64,000 bases of DNA from Blastocystis sp. Blastoise (GCA_039096225.1 JBBPEB010000031.1:26001-90000); one strand, 5' to 3'. Counted from the first letter of the stretch, positions 35,390 through 47,845 are shown. Numbers and translations: made by a program. Notes: generated from the letters alone by a model not told the origin.

Positions 35390-36655
35390 AGAGAACCTAT
35401 ATAGATAAAAGATATATATATATAATAAGAGATAGTATAATAAATATATCTAACATATATATATTAAAAGAAATATTATAAATATTTGTTATATATATAT
35501 ATATATACCTTTAGATACATTTTTATTATTAAAATGAAAGCTAACATTAGGGTGATAAGATCCCCTATTAGAAAAGACACCTATATATAATATAATAAAT
35601 GATAAAATATATATAAACAATAAATATATATATATACCTTCTAAAGAAGGAACAGAGGAATCACCATGATATCTTAACTGACTTGAAGAACCTATATATA
35701 ATGAAAAGATAATTAATAAATCAAAAAAAAAGAAAGGAAGAAATAAGAATATACCTGTATCATTATTACTATTAATCCAAGACTCCATAAGAAAAGAACG
35801 ACCTATATAAGATAAAAATAATAATAAACTAAATTAAATTTAAAAAGTAGACATACCTTCATCATTAATACGTTCAGCAACTACAACCACAACAGTAGAA
35901 TAACCTATAAAGAAACAGTAATAGACAAATAATAAATAAAAAAAAAATAATAATAAATGAATGACAATATATATATACCTTTAATATCATATGAGCAGTC
36001 TACCTGATCACCAACAACATCCATAGCAACATTTACATCAATAAAACAAATCTATATATATAAAAGTAAAAAAAAAAATAAATGAATGACAACATACCTT
36101 CAACACCACACAGACATCTATTATCAACATCACTGTTAACATGTACAACAACTGAAGAACCTATATATATATAGAAATAATAAAAAAATAATAATAAAAT
36201 ATAAAAAAAAAATAAATGATTGGTAACATACCATCTATAAAGCAAGAAGAACCTACATCAACACCGATATCACTATTGGAATCACTTACAATAACAGAAG
36301 AACCTATAAATAAAGAAAAGTTAAAAAAATAAAAACAAATCATTGACAACATACCTTCACAGTTAGCATAACAGGCAACACCACCACCACTGCATAATTC
36401 AAATAGCATAGAAGAACCTAAAATAATATAATAAATAATTAAAAAAAAAAGAAATGGAAAAATATATACCTTAAAGACCATCATAGCAAGTACCACCAAG
36501 ACCAAGAGCATACACAACTGGATTTTATTGAGTAGAAGAACCTAAATATGAATAATAATAACAAATAGATATAATATACCTGATTTTCTTTGAAATATAA
36601 ATTATTTTTTATTTCCAGGCCTCCTCCTGGATGACATTTTGTTGTTTTCAGACAT
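35390..36655 (-). pseudogene. HelB-2 mini-exon gene remnant
   Basis: Minus-strand series homologous to HelB-1 19928-21196. Exon 1 from ATG 36655 shares the MSSRRR core with HelA but has an in-frame TAA after 17 codons; the second block has CAA-TAA. Later blocks keep borders (acceptor tatag, GTTCTTCT start, AAG before GTATGTTG). Some blocks are still open, for example SSSQLRYHGDSSVPSLEG and SSVVVHVNSDVDNRCLCGVE. One block (near 36040) has lost its usual start. So it is a decayed gene, but stops are not the same in the two HelB copies, indicating independent decay. Where HelA continues into Rep exons, HelB passes into repeats and the type 1 cloverleaf. Confidence 0.7.
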
Positions 36656-36849
36656 CTTATTTAATAATATAATATACAATTAAGTATTTGAATATGTATT
36701 TAAGAATCCTATTTCATTTGTATTAATAAATATAATAGGGTCTATTTTCAAAATATGCTTCTTTAAACATAATAGAAATAAAAAAAAACCTTAATTTTTT
36801 ATTGATTTTGTTACTAAAGTAATAATTGGGTCATTCTTATTTAAAATCA

Positions 36850-37443
36850 TTTTGGGTACCCAAAAAACATAGTTCTTTACTCTTTTTTTAAATATTTAAT
36901 TATATTGATTGACTGAGTATGTTTTATTTATTTATTTGATATTGTTTAGTTATTATTTTTATATATATTTGTATGTATATATTTATTTATTTAAAATAAT
37001 ACACTTTTCTATAGGATTCTTTTGTATTTTCCTTGGTTGTGGTGTTGAAGTGTTCTTGAAGTGGTCTTGGCTGTGTAAAATGGTTTATTTATGATCAGGT
37101 ATATAAATATATTATTTATTTCTTAAGATCTGTTTTTCTTTTTGTTAATTCGTTTTTATTATTTATTATTTTTATTATCAATATTATTTATTTAGTCTTT
37201 ACATATAATTTATTCTATATATTATTAATAATTTTTATTCTATAGGAAAGAAACTTTAATGGATGTGTTGTGGTCTTCGTTGCTAAATATTTTCCTTCTT
37301 TAATCTGTCGTTCAAGGTTATTTTAAAGGTATATATTTATATTTTATTTATTATTTTTATTATTTATTGTTTACTTTTTTTTTATTATTTATTTATTTAT
37401 TTATTATTTATTTATTCATTTTTTTTATATGTTTATTTATTTA

Positions 37444-37492
<49 letters not shown>

Positions 37493-37550
37493 TGTTTATT
37501 ATTTATTTATTTATTTATTTATTTATTATGTTTATTTATTGTATATAGGT
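36850..37550 (+). other. Divergent exon-like unit of HelB-2
   Basis: Palindrome at 36850-36865, then exon-like blocks 37015-37098 and 37245-37328 with the same splice-like borders as HelA, then a block starting near 37550 that becomes the polypyrimidine tract. In-frame stops in every frame argue against coding here. Confidence 0.35.
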
Positions 37551-37985
37551 TTAATATTCTTCTTAGTTTTTTTTTTTCTTCTTTCTATCTTCGTTCTTCT
37601 TCCTTCTTACTTCTTCCTTCTTCCTCATCTTTCCTACTTACTTCTTCTTCCTTCCTTCTTCTTCCTTCTTCCTTCTTCCTATTTCCTTCTTCATTCCTTC
37701 TTCCTTCTTCCTATTTCCTTCTCCATTCATGCTTCCTTCTTCCTATTTCATTCTTCATTCATGCTTCCTACTTCCTACTTCCTTCTTCCTTCTTCCTCAT
37801 CTTTGATTCTTCTTACTTACTTCTTCTTCATTCTGGATTCTTCCTTCTTCCTCATCCTTCCTTATTCTTACTTCTTCTTACTTCCTTCTTTCTCATCCTT
37901 CTTCCTCATCCTTCCTTATTCTTACTTCTTCTTCCTAATCCTTCCTACTTCCTTCTTCCTCATCCTTCCACTTCATTTCCTTCTT
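37550..37985 (+). repeat. Polypyrimidine tract of HelB-2
   Basis: About 430 bases almost purely C/T with unit variants of cttcctacttcc, diverged in order from the HelA tract. Confidence 0.9.
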
Positions 37986-38038
37986 ATTATATATATATAA
38001 ATATATATATTTGATTATTATTATTATTTATAAACTCC

Positions 38039-38105
38039 CTTTATGCTCTAGAAGGAGAGAAACAATCATTATAGATTGTTTTCAGGTTCAATTCCTGACA
38101 TGAAG
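38039..38105 (+). ncRNA. tRNA-like cloverleaf, type 2 (HelB-2)
   Basis: CTTTATG/CATGAAG outer stem. The middle arm AAACAATC/GATTGTTT pairs over 8 bp with a 6-nt loop, longer than in HelA because of one compensating base. T-like arm unchanged. Confidence 0.55.
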
Positions 38106-40042
38106 TCTTATTTTTCTTTTTCTTTAATATTTTTTACATATTATATATATATATATATTTTCTCTTTTTTTAAACTTATTTTTATCTCTTTTAGATTATA
38201 CCTTTTAAATTTTGACATTATATACATATATCTAACTGTTTATAGTTTTTTTAGACTTCCTCTTCTCAACAACAGTCACAATGAGAACAAATCCATTTTA
38301 ACTCAAACAACTAAGTCATCTCAAAACTGCTTGAATCAATTAATATAGACGTCTATGACATAATTTATCAATTTAAACTGATTTTCAACTCTCAAAAGTA
38401 AGCAAACCAAACACACATGTTGACTTTAAAACGTTAAACTCAGTATTAAAAGATAGTTTTTATAGAGTGGACATAAAACATTGATTTAAACAAAAAGGAA
38501 TGGAAACAATCAACTCTTGATACAACTTTACCATTTGACAAAACACTCATCCACAATATTTTCCAAAGTTCTTTTAGTAAAGTGTTTATATAGACATATT
38601 ATGTATAAAATGAAAGTCAACTTCTTGAATCTCTTTGTTTAAGATAGTCTTTAAAACAGTTTGACAAATTGACAACCTTTAACTTGCAATTTAAAGCTAA
38701 TATTTAAAGAATAGACTTGATTCAGACATGTAAACACAACTGTCATCACCATAACACTTTTAAAGACACTTTACCATTTGGTCATACACTTTGATCAAAA
38801 TATTTTTGTCCCTTCTTTTGACATAATATAGACTGTGTGGTCTAGTTATATGAAAGTGAGGCGGAATTTTGAATCTCGTCCTCTAAGTCACTCATTTTTA
38901 CATCTTTGAAAATTAAGACCCTTAGAGTTGATTTTTGAAGTTAATTTTTCTACAGTGTTCCAAAAACGCGATTTTGCACAAACTGAAGTGAAAATATTTT
39001 TTCAATAACTCTCACAACCCTTTACACATCCACTCTTTAAAAATTATTTTCTTTGTACTTTTGATATGTTGTAGAGCTACTACAGCTGTACACTAATTAA
39101 TATCTCTAAATTTTTTATTCATAGTTTAAGACTATGTTTTATACATTCTTTTGAATTTGACAACCTTAAACTATTTATTTAAAACTATTATTCATAGAAT
39201 AGACTTAATACATGATTCTAAACACATATAGAAACCCTTTTACTATTTAAGACACATTTTGTCATTTGGTCAAACACTTTGATCTTCATAATTTTGACTC
39301 TCCTTTTAACATAGAATAGAGTAATATCTCAAGTTTACTAAATAAAAGTCATTGTATTGAATCTTGTCCTCTAAGACCACTTAATTCACATTTTTCAAAA
39401 TTGTCATACTTAAACTCATTATTTTAAGACTCTGTTTTAACTATAGTAGTTTGATGACCTATTGATTACAATGCTGTAATATTAGTCCATTATAAGAAGA
39501 TCGAAGAAAATATCGATCACTCAAAAATCGTCTTCAGGAGCTCAAAATCGCTACACCTAGGTTTTCTGACCTCCTGAATCAGAATATGATGTCAAATTGA
39601 CAATCTAAATTTGACCGTTAAGGCCTCACGTGTTCAATATGAAAAAGTATTAAAAAATAGATAAATATAAAGAATAAACACGGATAACGTATATTGTGGG
39701 ATTGAGAAAAAATCAAGTTTACCCCATGTTTATTTTCCAATTGTCTGGTCAACAATTTTTATCGGGGTCACCCCAAAGAGCCAATCAAAAACGACTCAAA
39801 AATCATGTTTTCTGTTCTTTTATTAATATCTTTTTAATTATAAATAATATCGCTTAACCAAATATACGGTGCACAACTACACGTTATATCCTATTGAACT
39901 GTGTTTCAACCAAAAGTTAACTTCCCGTAAGTTTAGAGGAGTTGCGGCGACAAACTATAGTATATAGTAGCCAATCAAATGCATTCTCCAAAAACTGACC
40001 AATGGGAATTTTTTTTGCCTATTCTCATATATATAGTAATGA

Positions 40043-40429
40043 TAATACACTTTTTTATAGGATTCTCTTGTATTTGTCTTGGTTGTGGTGGTGAGTGGTT
40101 CTTAAAGTGGTCCTGGTTGTGTGAAATGGGTTACTTATTATCAGGTATATAAATATATTATTTATTTCTTAACATCTGTTTATTTTTTACTAATTACTTT
40201 TTGTTATTATTTAATTTTATTATCTATATTATTTATTTTGTCTTTTTATATCATCTATTAAATTGTTTTTAATTATTTTTATTCTATAGGAAAGAAAATG
40301 TTGTTGATGTGTTGTGGTCTTCGTTTTTTCATGTCGTTCTTCTTAGTCTGTGGTTTCAGATTATTCTATTAGGTATATATTTATATTTTATTTATTGTTT
40401 TCATTTTTATTATTTATTATTTATGTTTT

Positions 40430-40460
<31 letters not shown>

Positions 40461-40664
40461 TTATATTTATTTATTTATTTATTATATTTATTTATTTATT
40501 TATTATATTTATTATATTTATATATATTTATTTATTATATTTATTTATTTATTTATTATATTTATTTATTTATTATATTTATTTATTTATTTATTTATTT
40601 ATGTTTTTTATTTATTTATTATATTTATTATATTTATTATATTTATTATATTTATTTATTTATT

Positions 40665-40695
<31 letters not shown>

Positions 40696-41079
40696 TTTTA
40701 TGTTATCTTTTTATATTTTTTCTATTGTATATAGGTTTAATAGTCTTCTTGTTCCTTTTTCTTCTTTCTTCCTTCTTTCTACTTCATTTTACTTCTTCCT
40801 TATCCTTCCTACTACCTTCTTCCTCATTCTTCATTCTTCATTCTTCATTCTTCATTCTTCCTTCCTACTTCCTACTTCCTCATCCGTCATTCTTCCTTCT
40901 TCCTTCTTCTTCCTTCTTCTTCCTACTTCCTCATCCTTCTTTCTTCATCCTACTTCTTCCTTCTTCCTTCTTCTTCCTTCATCCTTCTTCCTACTTCTTC
41001 CTTCTTCCTTCATCCTTCATCCTTCCTTCTTCTTTCTTCCTACTTCCTACTTCCACATTCTTCCTACTTCCTTCATTCC

Positions 41080-41086
<7 letters not shown>
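40043..41086 (+). other. Divergent exon-like unit and polypyrimidine tract of HelA-2
   Basis: Blocks 40061-40144 and 40290-40382, TTTA repeats 40436-40702, C/T tract 40746-41086; identical to HelA-1. Separated from its own upstream region by HelB-2. Confidence 0.35.
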
Positions 41087-41117
<31 letters not shown>

Positions 41118-41143
41118 ATTATTATTATTACTCTTTAAACTCC

Positions 41144-41210
41144 CTTTATGCTCTGGAAGGAGAGAAGCAATCATTATAGATTGTTTTCAGGTTCAATTCC
41201 TGACATGAAG
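41144..41210 (+). ncRNA. tRNA-like cloverleaf, type 2 (HelA-2)
   Basis: Identical to 11794-11860. Confidence 0.55.
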
Positions 41211-43146
41211 TCTTATTTTTCTTTTTTTAAATATTTTATTTATATATTATTATATATATATATTCTCTTTTTTAAATTTATTTTAATCCAGTTTAATTTA
41301 TACTTTTCAATTTTGACCTTATATATATATATATCTAACTTTTTATAGTTTTTTTAGACTTACTCTTCTCAACAACAGTCACAATGAGAACAAATCCATT
41401 TATACTTAAACAGCCAAGTCATCTTAAAACTGATTATATCAATCAAAATACATGTGTTAAACTTGTTTTATTGATTTAAACTCAATTTTAATAATTAAAA
41501 GTAAACAAACCAAACACACATGTTGACTTTAAAACTTTAAACTCAGTGTTAAATGGTTAGTTTTAAAGAGTAGACACAAAACATTGATTTATACTAAAAG
41601 GAATGAAAACAATCAACTCTTGATACAACTTTACCATTTGATAAAACACTCATCCACAATATTTTCCAAAGTTCTTTTAGTAAAGTGTTTATATAGACAT
41701 ATAATGTATAAAATGAAAGTCAACTTCTTGAATCTCTTATTTTAGGACAGTCTTTAAAACATTTTGACAAATAGACAACCTTTAACTTGCTATTTAAAGC
41801 TAATATTTTAAGAGTAGACTTGATTTAAACCTATATACACAACTGTCATCATCATAACACTTTTAAAGACACTTTACCATTTGCTCATACACTTTGATCA
41901 AAACATTTTCGTCCCTTCTTTTAATATAATATAGATCATACACTCTAGTTTAATGAATAAAAGCTCTTATTTTGAATCTCGTCCTCTAAGTCACTCATTT
42001 TTACATTTTTCAAAATTTAAGACCCTTAGAGTTGATATTTTGACTCAATTTTTCTACAATGCACGAAATTCACGATTTTATATAAACTGAAGTGAAAATA
42101 AATTTTAAATAATAGTCACAACACCTCACACATCCACTCTCTAAAAATTATTTTCTTTGTACTTTTGATATGTTGTAGAGCTACTACAGCTGTATACTAA
42201 TTAATATCTCTAAATTTTTTATTCACAGTTTAAGACTATGTTTTACACATTCTTTTAAATTTGACAACCTTAAACTATTTATTTAAAGCTATTATTCATA
42301 GAATAGACTTGATATAAGATTCTATACACATATATAAACCATTTTACTTTTTAAGACACATTTTGTCATTTGGTGATACACTTTGACCATCATAATTTTG
42401 ACTCTCCTTTTAACATAGAATAGAGTATTATCTCTAGTTTACTAAACAAAAGTCATTATATTGAATCTTATCCTCTAAGACCACTTAATTCACATTTTTC
42501 AAAATTGTGACACTCAAACTCATTATTTTAAGACCTTGTTTTAACTATAGTAGTTTGAGGACCTATTGATTACCATTATACAATATTAGTCCATTATAAG
42601 AAGATCGAAGAAAATATCGATCACTCAAAAATCGTCCTCAGGAACTCAAAATTGGTACACCTAGGTTTTTCGACCTCCTGAATCAGAATATCATGTCAAA
42701 ATAAGAATCTAAATTTGACCGTTAAGGCCTCACGTGTTCAATATGAAAAAGTATTAAAAAATAGATAAATATAAAGAATAAACACGGATAACGTATATTG
42801 TGGGATTGAGAAAAAATCAAGTTTACCCCATGTTTATTTTCCAATTGTCTGGTCAACAATTTTTATCGGGGTCACCCCAAAGAGCCAATCAAAAACGACT
42901 CAAAAATCATGTTTTCTGTTTTTTTATTAATAACTTTTTAATTATTAATAATATCGCTTAACCAAATATACGGTGCACAACTACACGTTATATCGTATTG
43001 AACTGTGTTTCACTCAAAAGTTAACTCCCCGTAAGTTTAGAGGAGTTGCGGCGACAAACTATAGTATACATTAGCCAATCAAATGGTTTTTCCAAAAACT
43101 GACCAATGGGAATTTTTTTGCCTATTCTCATATATATAGTAATGAT

Positions 43147-43956
43147 ATCTATATACCTTTAGCATTAGAAGGATGATCACCATCAGATACAGTACCATGA
43201 ACAGAAGACACTATCAGAACAGAAGGACCTATATATATTTATAAAATAAAAGTAAATCAAAAAGAAGAAAAAGAAAATATATTATATATACCTTCTTTAT
43301 GATTAAGATCAGCACCAACATTCATAGCAACAGAAGAACCTATAATAACATATAAATAGGAAATAAAAGAAATAATTAAAAATAAATAAATAAATAAATG
43401 ATTACATACCTTGAAGACCATGAGAAGAGTTAGCATCACCATCAGTAGCATCAGCAACAACATCATCATGAGTATAAGAACCTATAGATAAATAAAAATA
43501 AAAAAAAAATAAAATAAATGATTGACAACATACCTTCAAGACCATTAGTGGAGTGTATATCATCATCAATAGCTCCAGCAACAGAGTCCACAACAACAGA
43601 AGAACCTATAGATAAATAAAAATATAAAAATAAAAACAAATGATTGACAACATACCTTCAAGACCACTTGAAAACATTATACCATCATCAGTAAAGGACA
43701 CCAAGGACAGAGAAGAGTCTAAGATAATATAAAATAATAAAACAAAAAGAAATGTATAAATATATACCTTCAAGACCATATTGATAAGCACCATCACCAT
43801 CAATGACATCCATACTTGCATCCTGTTGAGTAGAAGAACCTATATATGAATAATAAAAAAAAATAAATACAATACATACTGGACCGTCTTTGAGAAACGT
43901 ATTTTTTTTTGATTCAAGGACCTCCGCCTTGATGACATTCTGCCTTTTCTAGGCAT
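43147..43956 (-). pseudogene. HelA-3 transposase 5' fragment (exons 1-7)
   Basis: Exons 1 to 7 of the HelA transposase, with ATG at 43956. Besides the truncation, exon 1 has nine T (nine A in the coding sense) at the homopolymer near 43902-43910, where HelA-1 and HelA-2 have eight. This shifts the frame after MPRKGRMSSRRRSLNQKK. Exons 2-7 are otherwise near-identical to the intact copy. Confidence 0.85.
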
Positions 43957-44312
43957 CTTATTTAATAATTTAATAAAAATAAGTATTTTTATGTAGAAAA
44001 CAAAAACATATTCATATTTGAACTTTTGTAAAATAGGGACAATATTTAAAATATGCATATTTAAAAATTAATAGGAATCATAAATAACCTCGAATTTTTA
44101 TTATTATCTTATGCTAAGCTGATAATAGGGACATTTTTTATTAAAAACATTTTGGGTACCCAAAAACTATAGTTTTTTACATTTTTTAAATATTTGTTTG
44201 TATTGATTGTCTGGGTATGTTTTATTAATTAATTTGATGTTATTTAGTTATTATTTTTATATTTATTTGTATATATTAATTTATTTATTTATAATAATAC
44301 ACTTTTTTATAG

Positions 44313-44681
44313 GATTCTCTTGTATTTGTCTTGGTTGTGGTGGTGAGTGGTTCTTAAAGTGGTCCTGGTTGTGTGAAATGGGTTACTTATTATCAGGTAT
44401 ATAAATATATTATTTATTTCTTAACATCTGTTTATTTTTTACTAATTACTTTTTGTTATTATTTAATTTTATTATCTATATTATTTATTTTGTCTTTTTA
44501 TATCATCTATTAAATTGTTTTTAATTATTTTTATTCTATAGGAAAGAAAATGTTGTTGATGTGTTGTGGTCTTCGTTTTTTCATGTCGTTCTTCTTAGTC
44601 TGTGGTTTCAGATTATTCTATTAGGTATATATTTATATTTTATTTATTGTTTTCATTTTTATTATTTATTATTTATGTTTT

Positions 44682-44712
<31 letters not shown>

Positions 44713-44916
44713 TTATATTTATTTATTTATTTATTATATTTATTTATTTATTTATTATATTTATTATATTTATATATATTTATTTATTATATTTATTTAT
44801 TTATTTATTATATTTATTTATTTATTATATTTATTTATTTATTTATTTATTTATGTTTTTTATTTATTTATTATATTTATTATATTTATTATATTTATTA
44901 TATTTATTTATTTATT

Positions 44917-44947
<31 letters not shown>

Positions 44948-45331
44948 TTTTATGTTATCTTTTTATATTTTTTCTATTGTATATAGGTTTAATAGTCTTC
45001 TTGTTCCTTTTTCTTCTTTCTTCCTTCTTTCTACTTCATTTTACTTCTTCCTTATCCTTCCTACTACCTTCTTCCTCATTCTTCATTCTTCATTCTTCAT
45101 TCTTCATTCTTCCTTCCTACTTCCTACTTCCTCATCCGTCATTCTTCCTTCTTCCTTCTTCTTCCTTCTTCTTCCTACTTCCTCATCCTTCTTTCTTCAT
45201 CCTACTTCTTCCTTCTTCCTTCTTCTTCCTTCATCCTTCTTCCTACTTCTTCCTTCTTCCTTCATCCTTCATCCTTCCTTCTTCTTTCTTCCTACTTCCT
45301 ACTTCCACATTCTTCCTACTTCCTTCATTCC

Positions 45332-45338
<7 letters not shown>
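44313..45338 (+). other. Divergent exon-like unit and polypyrimidine tract of HelA-3
   Basis: Blocks 44313-44396 and 44542-44634, TTTA repeats 44688-44954 and C/T tract 44998-45338; identical in sequence to HelA-1. This copy keeps the upstream palindrome (44150-44165) in place. Confidence 0.35.
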
Positions 45339-45369
<31 letters not shown>

Positions 45370-45395
45370 ATTATTATTATTACTCTTTAAACTCC

Positions 45396-45462
45396 CTTTA
45401 TGCTCTGGAAGGAGAGAAGCAATCATTATAGATTGTTTTCAGGTTCAATTCCTGACATGAAG
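45396..45462 (+). ncRNA. tRNA-like cloverleaf, type 2 (HelA-3)
   Basis: Identical to 11794-11860. Confidence 0.55.
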
Positions 45463-47422
45463 TCTTATTTTTCTTTTTTTAAATATTTTATTTATATATT
45501 ATTATATATATATATTCTCTTTTTTAAATTTATTTTAATCCAGTTTAATTTATACTTTTCAATTTTGACCTTATATATATATATATCTAACTTTTTATAG
45601 TTTTTTTAGACTTACTCTTCTCAACAACAGTCACAATGAGAACAAATCCATTTATACTTAAACAGCCAAGTCATCTTAAAACTGATTATATCAATCAAAA
45701 TACATGTGTTAAACTTGTTTTATTGATTTAAACTCAATTTTAATAATTAAAAGTAAACAAACCAAACACACATGTTGACTTTAAAACTTTAAACTCAGTG
45801 TTAAATGGTTAGTTTTAAAGAGTAGACACAAAACATTGATTTATACTAAAAGGAATGAAAACAATCAACTCTTGATACAACTTTACCATTTGATAAAACA
45901 CTCATCCACAATATTTTCCAAAGTTCTTTTAGTAAAGTGTTTATATAGACATATAATGTATAAAATGAAAGTCAACTTCTTGAATCTCTTATTTTAGGAC
46001 AGTCTTTAAAACATTTTGACAAATAGACAACCTTTAACTTGCTATTTAAAGCTAATATTTTAAGAGTAGACTTGATTTAAACCTATATACACAACTGTCA
46101 TCATCATAACACTTTTAAAGACACTTTACCATTTGCTCATACACTTTGATCAAAACATTTTCGTCCCTTCTTTTAATATAATATAGATCATACACTCTAG
46201 TTTAATGAATAAAAGCTCTTATTTTGAATCTCGTCCTCTAAGTCACTCATTTTTACATTTTTCAAAATTTAAGACCCTTAGAGTTGATATTTTGACTCAA
46301 TTTTTCTACAATGCACGAAATTCACGATTTTATATAAACTGAAGTGAAAATAAATTTTAAATAATAGTCACAACACCTCACACATCCACTCTCTAAAAAT
46401 TATTTTCTTTGTACTTTTGATATGTTGTAGAGCTACTACAGCTGTATACTAATTAATATCTCTAAATTTTTTATTCACAGTTTAAGACTATGTTTTACAC
46501 ATTCTTTTAAATTTGACAACCTTAAACTATTTATTTAAAGCTATTATTCATAGAATAGACTTGATATAAGATTCTATACACATATATAAACCATTTTACT
46601 TTTTAAGACACATTTTGTCATTTGGTCATACACTTTGACCTTCATAATTTTGACTTTCCTTTTAACATAGAATAGAGTATTATCTCTAGTTTACTAAATA
46701 AAAGTCATTATATTGAATCTCTCACTCTAAGACCACTTAATTCACACTTTTCAAAATTGTGACACTAAAACTCATTATTTTAAGACTTTGTTTTAGATAT
46801 AGTAGTTTGATGACCTATTGATTACAATACTACAATATTAGTTGATTATAAGAAGATCAAAGAAAATATCGATCACTCAAAAATCGTCCTCAGGAGCTCA
46901 AAATTGGTACACCTAGGTTTTTCGACCTCCTGAATCAGAATATCATGTCAAAATAAGAATCTAAATTTGACCGTTAAGGCCTCACGTGTTCAATATGAAA
47001 AAGTATTAAAAAGTAGATAAATATAAAGAATAAACACGGATAACGTATATTGTGGGATTGAGAAAAAATCAAGTTTACCCCATGTTTATTTTCCAATTGT
47101 CTGGTCAACAATTTTTATCGGGATGATCCCAAAGAGCCAATCAAAAACGACTCAAAAATCATGTTTTCTGTTTTTTTATTAATAACTTTTTAATTATTAA
47201 TAATATCGCTTAACCAAATATACGGTGCACAACTACACGTTATATCGTATTGAACTGTGTTTCAGCCAAAAGTTAACTCCCCGTAAGTTTAGAGGAGTTG
47301 CGGCGACAAACTATAGTATACATTAGCCAATCAAATGGTTTTTCCAAAAACTGACCAATGGGAATTTTTTTGCCTATTCTCATATATATAGTAATGATTA
47401 ACAGATTAATATGGTATAAGTA

Positions 47423-47530
47423 TCTTTCACGGGTTTCAAAACCCGTGAAAGATTTTTGACTGTAATTTTCGAAAACCCGTGAAAATCTTTCACGGGTTTA
47501 AACCCGTGAAAGAATTTCACGGGTTTTTTG
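47423..47530. repeat. ACCCGTGAAA hairpins (right)
   Basis: Three inverted repeats built from CTTTCACGGGTTT/AAACCCGTGAAAG, the last continuing into 'tttttgtaagtctcta', the inverted match of the left flank at 23740-23810. Confidence 0.8.
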
Positions 47531-47688
47531 TAAGTCTCTACCAAAAATTAAAATATTTTCACTTCATATTTTGTATTTGATTTAATAGTCGTCCCAAAGT
47601 GCTTTAAAAGCCTTAATATATTATTGATTGAATGTGTCTACTCATTTATAGTATATTTTATTTGTTTATTATGTTTAATTGTCTTTAG

Positions 47689-47845
47689 TTACAAACATTC
47701 TGGTGAATTTATTGGAAAAGTTGAGATCTATGGAAATGTAGCATATTGAGGATTATCGACACCTCCAGTTGATGTGCAAGAATATACATACAATAGAAAT
47801 AAATACATTGGCAAAAATCATAATGCTGTTGAAGTGGCTTATGAT
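47689..47845 (+). pseudogene. Possible decayed exon, unknown protein
   Basis: Follows an acceptor-like 'gtctttag' and reads 19 codons, TGA, then 32 codons, TGA. The peptide composition (for example GLSTPPVDVQEYTYNRNKYI) is less AT-biased than surrounding noise. I cannot assign a family, and it may be chance. Confidence 0.2.

Larger units (their letters stand above)
33604..40042 (-). mobile_element. HelB-2: complete mid-size Helitron (6439 bp)
   Basis: Reverse-oriented. The hairpin starts with CTAG at 33604 and the 5' terminus ends at 40042. The empty site is present twice in the window, in HelA-1 (10685-10700) and HelA-3 (44287-44302): tttataa|taatacac, an exact A/T insertion. Same order of parts as HelB-1: type 1 cloverleaf (33821-33886, plus), diverged repeats, decayed mini-exon gene (minus), palindrome, divergent exon-like unit, polypyrimidine tract, type 2 cloverleaf (38039-38105, plus), 5' repeats. 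No Rep or helicase. Confidence 0.93.
24629..43146 (-). mobile_element. HelA-2: complete autonomous Helitron (12.08 kb plus insert)
   Basis: Reverse-oriented. The 3' hairpin with CTAG is at 24629-24678 and the 5' terminus (reverse complement of TCATTACTATATATATGAGA) ends at 43146. Removing HelB-2 (33604-40042) leaves 12,079 bp. Contents from the 5' end: repeat-rich region, type 2 cloverleaf (plus strand), polypyrimidine tract, divergent exon-like unit, then the 15-exon Rep/helicase gene reading toward the 3' hairpin, the usual Helitron orientation. Its hairpin stem differs in sequence from HelB and HelC but keeps the fold. Immediately right of it begins a truncated HelA-3. The 5' region is mosaic with HelC sequence. 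Confidence 0.92.
43147..47397 (-). mobile_element. HelA-3: 5' fragment of HelA
   Basis: Begins abruptly at 43147 just before the donor of transposase exon 7 and continues to an intact 5' terminus at 47397, 4251 bp, near-identical to HelA-1. The rest of the element (exons 8-15 and the 3' hairpin) is absent from the left flank. The junction with the HelA-2 5' terminus is tagtaatga|tatctata, which fits an A/T insertion site (gata|tatc) of HelA-2 into HelA-3 followed by loss of the left part, or a composite element. Confidence 0.85.
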
